Assembly: GCA_944989445.1 (NCBI GenBank)
Contig: CALYLW010000539.1
Location: 417,058-481,057 of the forward strand
Source of the DNA: Ampullaceana balthica
Lineage: Eukaryota > Mollusca > Gastropoda > Lymnaeidae
DNA length: 64,000 bases
Reading direction: 5' to 3'
The notes below the pieces were generated by a model that saw nothing but the letters and a program-made list of their open reading frames with translations, was not told the DNA's origin and made no database searches. Both the position numbers and the translations under genes were made by a program. Each line of letters begins with the position of its first letter. Within the stretch, counting starts at the first letter, position 1. Positions 57,022 through 64,000 of this stretch are shown here, piece by piece.

Positions 57022-58484
57022 GCACGGGTTCAAAATAGCGACTGTCAAAACAGCGACCGTCATAATAGCGACTTCAAAATAGCGACTGTATCAAAACAGC
57101 GACCGTCATAATAGCGACTTCAAAATAGCGACTGTATCAAAAGAGCGACTGTCATAACAGCGACTTCACCGCATAGCTATTCTTGTCCAACCGTTCACCT
57201 AAAACAGTGGTTCCAAACTTTTTTGACACATAGACCCCTTTTCATTGTCTAAACTTACCCAAGGACCCCAAGTGACAAAAACTACATAAATGCATAGTAA
57301 CAAATAAAAACTCCAAAATAACAATATTTTGATGAAGTATTTATTGAAATTAAAAACTGTGTTTAAAATAAAATTTAAAACAATTAACTTATGCTATTTA
57401 TACACGCATTCATTCAAATACAAACAACTGCTCAGTAAAAATAAAATTTGAATCATGGTTACCCGGCCAGCTTTTTTTAACAATATTGACAGCCCCCTTG
57501 TCAAAACGTCCTGTGGTCGAACTGTCCGGGGGTTACGTTATGACATGTTACGAGGCTAGACTAAGTGACGACCACGGATCCCGTGTTATGGAGAAGGTAA
57601 ATAAAGGGATTGGGGCTGAGAGAATGTAGGTACCTTTACAAAGGACTATCTGACCACATTGCCTTGGGGTGGGGGTGGAGTTGGATTGGTTTGGAAGAAC
57701 TTGCTACCTCAGAGGAGTGGTGCATTTAACACAATCATGAATTCGCACTTAATGTTGATTGGTTTTCAGTGCATATACTTTTTAGTGGTAAATAAAACGT
57801 TGTCAATTAATATTTCATGCCCTTTTTTATTTTTTAATAAAAAATAATATTAAACTATCTATTATTTTCTTAAATTAGAAAAAAAAATTTACTAGGTAAA
57901 AACGAAAAGGTTCGAAACATCCGAGGATCAAAAAGTCCTGTAGTCGAAGTGTCTCTAGCTTAAAAAAGCAGCCACACGCCACCTCTGCCCCTACCACGGC
58001 AATCCCCCGCAATTAATCGACTGCATCTATGTTTGATAATCTCTATCGAGCTTTCTGCAAAATATATTTGACTGAAGTAATAGCAGTTATAATTTTAATT
58101 TTTTTACAGACTTTTTTTTAATGTGTCCCGAAATTGTGTATACACTCTTTACAACACCTACATTTATTTATACACACCTCCAGTTGATTGTATTTAATTT
58201 CTTATTGTCCCTTCTGTACAAAAAACCTACATGGCTTATCATGTCTTACTTTTCTTGATTTTATAAACTCCATTGTAGGCTAGGCACAGTAAGTTTTTCA
58301 AAAAGTTTTTCAAACATTATCACAAGCAAAAGAAAAAAGTCGCTATTTTAATACAGTCGCTGTTATGATGCAGTCGCTATTATGACGGTCGCTGTTTTGA
58401 CAGTCGCTGTTTTGATACAGTCGCTATTTTGAAGTCGCTATTATGACGGTCGCTGTTTTGACAGTCGCTATTCTGCCCGGATGC
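57022..58484. mobile_element. 1.46-kb element with iterated AGCGAC inverted ends
   Basis: Each end holds nine AGCGAC boxes (GTCGCT on the right arm). On the left they start at 57037, 57052, 57067, 57081, 57098, 57113, 57127, 57144 and 57159. On the right they start at 58339, 58356, 58373, 58388, 58403, 58420, 58434, 58449 and 58464. Spacing is 14-17 bases, and reading inward from either tip it begins 15, 15, 14, 17, 15. The outermost 80 bases are near-perfect inverted repeats. CACAATTCTTG (57011-57021 and 58485-58495) flanks it as an 11-base target duplication. The interior has no convincing transposase. Long iterated ends plus a 9-11 base duplication suit a MULE or Foldback type; unproven. 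Confidence 0.88.
57207..57275 (+). mobile_element. hAT-type end inside the AGCGAC element
   Basis: CAGTGGTTCCAAACTTTTTT followed by AGACCCCTTTTC and AAGGACCCC resembles the widespread CAGTGGTTC hAT terminus. No complementary partner is visible, so it may be a remnant captured by the element. Confidence 0.4.
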
Positions 58485-59627
58485 CACAATTCTTGACCAT
58501 TGACGTCAGTATCGTAGAAATTTCCATAATCTAAGCAATTTTTACGAAGTGTATCGACATTAGTCTCAGCGAGAAGGGTTTTGATGTTTATTAAAAATCC
58601 AAATTTGGTGTTTAAGATTTTTAGACAAAAACCGTATTGATATCTCCTGTTGGAGTCTATCAATTACGCAGAAATTACACGTGAAATTTCTTCTTCTGCC
58701 AAAAGTCCTGCATCTCTTGCTAACTCTCCAGGTTTTCCTCCGATGTCGTCTAACCCTTATGTCAAACCTCGATTCTCCAAGTTGTGCATCTTGTTTTTCC
58801 CTTGTCTATCGCAACTAGGCTAAAATTATCACGAATGTTGACAAGTTCTTGCACCAGCGATTCAAGATCAGATGCTGCTTCCTTGAAATTCATAATAGGA
58901 TCCTGCAACCGTTTTCTGGACACGATCAATTTTCCCAAGTACGGTGTTCCAGAAATGTATCAAAACTAGGAAGTTTAAGTTTAATATACCTGCCAGTAAA
59001 GTTTCTGCATCAATTCTGTTGTCAGGCGTCATTGTTGTATCTTCTGATAATTTTTCCGACAGCCTTACTAGTTCATATAGTCCTTCATAAATAGCTTTAA
59101 CAGCTTCTGATCGTGCACTCCAGCATGTTTTAGACTCAATCTTCACTGTGATTGGCACAATTTTTTTTAAATCTTTCCAACGAGTTGTTGAACGCGAGAA
59201 CAACAAGTATATACTTTCAACTGTTTAAAAAAACGAGTTAACAACTGGATCCTGTTTAGCTAGGGTTGTCAGATATGTAGACACCAAAAGGAGGGCATAA
59301 TAAAACAACAAGGAGAACGACAAATGAGGACATTTTGAATATTTCATTTGAGTAGTCCCGGATTAAACTTAAAGTCAGTACAATTTTATTGTAATAGCTG
59401 CCACTGTTCATGCAAGAGTCTTAAAAAACTACTGTTCATTTTTGTCTTGTACAAATGATTTAAGATTGCTGTATTGATCAAACAATTGTACATCATCTAC
59501 AATACCCTTCTCTTTCAAATACAATATACACGCCAAAATGTCATTAAGTTTACATAATATTATCTAAGTACATCCAATTAAAGCATTGAAATTCATGAAA
59601 CGTTTTCAACCACTTTTTAAATAACTA

Positions 59628-59845
59628 ATGCATGCTTCATACACCAACTTAATATCTGCCATACAATTATTATACTCTTCTTCTTGACCACTTTCCTTAA
59701 GTCTTCTCAACATCTCCTTGACTTTCAATGAAAAAAATGTCTCCTCCAAACTATTTTTCAAAAAGCTTGCAAGGTTGTGTGAAGACGGCTCATAACCTCC
59801 AATACTGCTGTTTCCTCCATTTCATTTTCAATGACTGCGATATTT
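59628..59845 (-). pseudogene. Possible transposase scrap in the nested element
   Basis: The minus strand reads openly for about 65 codons with EYNNCMADIKLVYEACISYL and then, after a frameshift, WLKTFHEFQCFNWMYL. The pattern aromatic-W-x-F-x-EF-x-CF-x-WM resembles a stretch of some hAT transposases (ZBED/SCAND3 type), but the match is by eye and weak. Confidence 0.35.
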
Positions 59846-60065
59846 TATAACCCAGAACTAGAACTAGATTTTTTTCGTCCCTTGTCTAGATTTTGAAGTT
59901 TTAAAAATAGCCATAATCTATTTTTATTTAAAGTAAACATTCGAGGCAATAGTTGTAAAAACGATACAAAAAAATTATAATATAAAATGTAAGAAAAGCC
60001 CGACATTTTAAACGATTTTAGCTTTGTCTGCCGGACGGAGAACATTGAGCTAATAAAACAAACCC

Positions 60066-60580
60066 TTAAAAACAAAGTTTTTGACTATAAATCCCTTATA
60101 TATGAGACATAACTAACAGTATTGATTATTTTCAAACGCGACAAACATTTACAGACTGAATCTGTCTTAACTCAACTTTGCTTTATAACCCGGGGGGGTG
60201 GGGGGTGGGAGAGGGGAAAGTCTGGTCACCGATCGCTGGACCGAGCTCAGCGTGACACGTAAAATGTAAACAAAAGCACCCCGGTACATTGCGTCAACGC
60301 GCGAACTGAGCTGTCACGTGAAAAAAAAACAAAAACACCGTGAAATTGAATTTCATACCTCGTATAGAGATAAACTAAAAATGCATTAATTTAATTACGG
60401 TACGTTCGATCGTTCTGAAATTTTATACGATGCATTGTTAGGTGACACGGGTCCGTGTGCCAAATTTCAGCTCGATGGCTTCACGGAAAGTGGGTCATTT
60501 TTTACTTTTGTTTTTCCGCCCGCCCAAGACAGAGAGACAGAGGCACAGAGACAGCGGTGAAGTTAATATAAGGGATTTAA
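60066..60580 (+). mobile_element. Head-motif element, third copy
   Basis: Head AAAAACAAAGTTTTTGACTA, body with GACCGAGCTCAGCGTGACAC and AATGCATTAATTTAATTACG, tail GAAGTTAATATAAGGGATTT. Followed directly by the first 70 bases of another copy (60581-60660) that then stops matching. Confidence 0.78.
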
Positions 60581-60660
60581 AAACAACGTTTTTGGCTATA
60601 AATCCCTTATATATGAGACATAACTAAAAGTAGTGATTATGTTAAAATCGTGTCCTTTAA

Positions 60661-61845
60661 AAAAAAAGATTTGTTAAATATTTTATTTAAAATGAATCTA
60701 ATTGCATAAACGCCATAAAATTAAATCGTAAAATATGGACACATAAATGAAAATTGAAATATTATTCTAATATGACAGTAACTATGAAGAAGTTTAAAAG
60801 TACATTTATTTTTGGTCCAATACTTTATAACAAGACTTCATTTTAAGCGGGCCAGCTTTCTATAACCTTTATTGTTGGTGCGCACACTTTCTTGAAATGT
60901 TTTTTTTTAAAATGACTGCTTTTGTTTCTTTAAACTATGCTAGAAAGTACATTTCATTTATGACATTTATAATTTAGTTTATTGACACAGTGGGTTATGT
61001 AGGATACCATATGACAACACATGCAGTTTTCAGGGCTATTTATCTGTCAGTCTGTTTGTGTCACACTTGATATATTCAAAGCTAAAACGTGGTTACAGCA
61101 TACATTATCCGAACAAATTATTTAGTAAAAACAACGCACCCCAAAGTTTGTTTTCATTGATTTAAACTTATTTAGCAGAGAATTTCACGCTTTAAGTTTT
61201 CTTCCCGATTGGGTCGCACCACAAAGCACCAGTGCTGACGTATTTAATATGAAATTGGACTTGAAAATCTTAGATACGAAGATTAATGTTAGCATCTAAA
61301 GTTAAAAAAATGTGTTAAACTATAATTTACATTTCTATGAGACATATAGTTAAAAATGTGTGCTTCTTAAATGTGTCTCTGTATAAAAGCCCATAAGAAT
61401 TTCTTGAAATACAATATTTGAGAAATAAAACACATTTAAACATCCTATTCATTTAACTTTTGCTATAACTAATAAATGTATGTATTTAATTTAAAAGATA
61501 TGCCCATCTACAAAATTTGTAATCGATGAATGTTAATTACTGATGGTGTATATTTTATTCTAGTGGCACGCCACTTGAATTCGAACCCTATAATAAGGGA
61601 AACAATGTCAATGAAAAAGTAGGATTCTTCTACCCCGATAAAACTTCATTTAAACTGATATCATTGTCCTTAGTATAGTAATTTGAAGTGCTGTTTGAAT
61701 ATAGTAAATTTAATTAGTATTGATTATAAATGATTTTTTTAAAAATAATTTTTAAAATATAAGAAAGAAATTGTAAGTTTCAAAAACGATTGCAAAGAAG
61801 GTCATCGAATTTTCGTCAGTATTATATTAAAATAAAACAACCCCG
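60661..61845. other. Unassigned AT-rich interior of the nested element
   Basis: No open frame or repeat recognised. Confidence 0.4.
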
Positions 61846-62347
61846 TAAAAACAAAGTTTTTGACTATAAATCCCTTATATATGAGACATAACTAACAGTT
61901 ATTGTTATGTTCAAACGTGACAAACATTTACAGACTGAAACCGAAATTATCTCTCCTGGCTTGAAAACTGGGGTAAGGGGGGAGGGGGTGTGGACATGGA
62001 CGGGTGGCGTCAACGCGTTAACTCAACTCAAGGTGGTTTACCTGGTTAAAATACGAGATGTGTTCACCGAAGGCTGGGGTGAAGTCAAGTGACCCGTAAA
62101 ATGTAAACAATGGCGACCGCTACATATAGTTTATTTAGATAAACTAAAAATGCATTAATTTAATAACTGTACGTTCGATCGATCTGAAGTTTTGATACGA
62201 TGCATTGTTAGGTGACACGGGTCCGTGTGCCAAATTTCAGCTCGATGGCATGACGGGAAGTGGGTCATTTTTTACTTCTGTTTTTCCGCGGTGCCCGCCC
62301 AAGACAGAGAGACAGAGACGGCTGTGAAGTTAATATAAGGGATTTAA
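61846..62347 (+). mobile_element. Head-motif element, first of second tandem pair
   Basis: Head CCCGTAAAAACAAAGTTTTT, shared GATCGATCTGAAGTTTTGAT and GACACGGGTCCGTGTGCC, tail GAAGTTAATATAAGGGATTT. GACCCGTAAAATGTAAACAA replaces the usual GTGACACG word. Confidence 0.78.
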
Positions 62348-62353
62348 TCAAAA

Positions 62354-62865
62354 CAAACCCGTAAAAACAACGTTTTTGACTATAAATCCCTTATATATGA
62401 GACATAACTAAAAGTATTGATTATGTTCAAACGCAACAAATATTTACAGACTGAATCTGTCTTAACTCCCCTTTGCTTTTAACCCGGGGGGGGAGGGGAA
62501 AGGTCTTGTCACCGATCGCTGGACCGAGCTCAGCGTGACACGCAAAATGTAAACAAAAGCACGCCGGTACACCTGGTTAAAACACGAGATGTGTTCACCT
62601 ATGGCTGGGGTGAAGTCATGTGACCCGTAAAATGTAAACGATAGCGACCGCTACATATAGTTTATATAGATAAACTAAAAATGCATTAATTTAATAACTG
62701 TACGTTTGATCGATCTGAAATTTTGATACGATGCATTGTTGGATGACACGGGTCAGTGTGCCAAATTTCAGCTTGATGGCTTCACGGGAAGTGGGTCATT
62801 TTTTACTTTTGTTTTTCCGCGGGCCCAAGACAGAGACGGCGGTGAAGTTAATATAAGGGATTAAA
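62354..62865 (+). mobile_element. Head-motif element, second of second tandem pair
   Basis: Same organisation and orientation, separated from the previous copy by about six bases. It carries both the GAGCTCAGCGTGACACGCAA block of the 60-kb copy and the ACACGAGATGTGTTCACC block of the 61.8-kb copy, so it looks like a mosaic of the two or their longer ancestor. Confidence 0.78.
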
Positions 62866-63379
62866 AAGGAGGACATGTGCTCCTTCTGCTGGACGTCTGG
62901 CAACCATATGTCTAGCTGAGTTTAAGCTGTGGTTGTCACAGTTGAGAAACAATGCTCTGTGATTTCTGGCACATATTCGCTGTTGAGGGCAGGATATATG
63001 CCCAGTCATTACATAAGCATTGTTATTTTATCATATTCCAGTTTCTCTACGATAACCCTTCAAAGGCTTGCTGCGTCTTTGGAATGCATCTGAACCAAAC
63101 CTAAAAAAGATTCTTTAATGGTTACTTTTTTAGTTTGAAAATCCACATGGCGCCCCTTAATGCTCAATGGGGGCGCCAAAATCATGCTTTCCAACTGGTT
63201 TGTAAAGAAGATATTTGTGGAGCTCCAAAACTCAATATTGCAAACGTATCTTAAATACATTAGTTTACATCAAAATTAATTTAAAGAATTAATTTTAATA
63301 CTCATTTTGGCGCCCCCTAACGTGGCGCCCGGGGACATATGTCCCCCCTGCACCCCCTAGCTACACCACTGGTAGGAGT

Positions 63380-64000
63380 ACAAGAAAACTTTGTGTGCCT
63401 CTCGGGGTTTTTTAAAAAGTGATTTCATCTTTTGGGGTCTTGGAGGCTGGGAGATCATAGTTATTCAAGTTGGGTAATCCTGCAGATTTTACACGTATAT
63501 TATAATTTATTATTTCACATCGAAATTTAATTTTCTCTTGAGAACTTTCGTTTTTAATTTATTAAATGCATAATTATATGTTGTATTTCAGCTATTACAG
63601 CGCTAATTTGTGAGTCTTTTTAATTTCAAATGCATTTTTTCGGCTCTATATAATACATAATGTGGTCACGATACGTCCATTTTGTTTACCTAGCGAACTG
63701 CTGCCAGATGTTTTTTTACCTGGCTCGACCCATGCTAAAATACATTTACTGACTGAAGATATTTTTTAAAAAGTATTATTCATCTATTTTAATGTTCTTA
63801 GAACATAAATAAATATTTTAAAGACAATTTCTTTTTTTTATTTCGTTACTAGATGTTTGATTATTATTTTCTTTGTTTGTAAGTGAGAAATTTCCATTTG
63901 GCATCTTATCGGACAATCCGGCATGTAGTTTAATAATTTAAAAAATGGTTGCATCATCATCAGACTATTTACAGTTGAGAGCCGTAAAAATTGCTTAGAA
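63380..64000. other. Intergenic flank, nothing recognised
   Basis: AT-rich with no gene supported up to the window edge. Confidence 0.45.

Larger units (their letters stand above)
59261..62908. mobile_element. Second nested hAT-like element, 3.65 kb
   Basis: Left end TAGGGTTGTCAGA and complement of the right end TATGGTTGCCAGACGTCCAG, continuing into AAGGAG on both. Flanking octamers TGTTTAGC (59253-59260) and TGTCTAGC (62909-62916) match at seven of eight bases. In the surrounding transposase these octamers correspond to the same codons, confirming the insertion point. The interior contains a possible transposase scrap at 59.6-59.85 kb and four copies of the head-motif family. Confidence 0.82.
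56677..63260 (-). pseudogene. ZMYM1-like hAT transposase, broken and twice interrupted
   Basis: Read on the minus strand in three blocks. Block 1 (about 63260-62917) carries KESFLGLVQMHSKDAASL and NCDNHSLNSAR, a known landmark of DUF4371/ZMYM1-type transposases. Block 2 (about 59260-58485) has STTRWKDL, WSARSEAVKA and LLAGILNLNF. Block 3 (57021-56677) carries the carboxy-terminal dimerisation region, SSCERSF and LKLILSCLHASMDD, and stops near 56675. The blocks join in a matching reading across both insertions. In-frame stops and frameshifts occur near 63020, 59230, 58700-58780 and 56915. The amino-terminal zinc finger and RNase H start are absent. Inactive. Confidence 0.88.
56419..63371 (-). 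mobile_element. hAT transposon with two nested insertions
   Basis: Ends CAGTGGCGTAGCTAGGG and (complement) CAGTGGTGTAGCTAGGG, flanked on both sides by the octamer GTAGGAGT (56411-56418 and 63372-63379). Total length is 6953 bases. Subtracting the insertions at 57022-58484 and 59261-62908 and their duplicated targets leaves about 1823 bases. The remaining host sequence encodes a damaged hAT transposase on the minus strand. The same end family is used by the MITEs at 20292 and 33708, so elements of this kind could have supplied transposase to them. Confidence 0.92.

Overview
This window looks like non-coding, repeat-dominated nuclear DNA from an animal, most plausibly a mollusc and perhaps a gastropod. 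The evidence is AT-rich intergenic sequence, no operon-like packing, many hAT-type and other inverted-repeat DNA elements, two families of non-LTR retrotransposon tails, and very many micro- and minisatellites. The phylum is an inference from the style of the repeats, not from a marker gene. I found no host protein gene, rRNA, tRNA or CRISPR array that I could defend. The long open frames are by-products of tandem repeats whose unit length is a multiple of three, or transposon remnants. Layout. 1-3.1 kb: GA microsatellite, a fold-back repeat and a GGCGCC-palindrome repeat. 3.6-4.7 kb: 46-bp minisatellite with a 368-bp higher-order period. 4.9-7.6 kb: three related elements sharing one head motif. 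8.2-10.2 kb: 26-bp and 90-bp arrays. 11.6-17.8 kb: six further arrays (CA/CG, G-rich, 36, 40/45, 12 and 33 bp). 18.5-24.7 kb: reverse-transcriptase fragments, small hAT-type elements with 8-bp target duplications, a 21-bp array and a retrotransposon tail inserted in a DNA element. 25.5-29.9 kb: a 4.4-kb, 38-bp array. 30.8-41.9 kb: a 42-bp array, a MITE inside a MITE, more retrotransposon tails, a 24/26-bp array and a hairpin. 43.8-50.1 kb: composite GGCGCC-type repeats and a CATC microsatellite. 52.5-55.2 kb: small DNA elements. The most informative structure is at 56.4-63.4 kb. A decayed hAT element (ZMYM1-like transposase, minus strand, perfect 8-bp target duplication) was split first or second by two other elements. 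One is a 1.46-kb element whose inverted ends each carry nine AGCGAC boxes and which is flanked by a perfect 11-bp direct repeat. The other is a 3.65-kb hAT-like element that itself holds tandem copies of the head-motif family. Removing both insertions on paper leaves about 1.82 kb of host element, and the transposase reading matches across both junctions. The sequence therefore records a layered insertion history. Nothing here works as a gene pathway; the repeats interact only as hosts and guests of one another.
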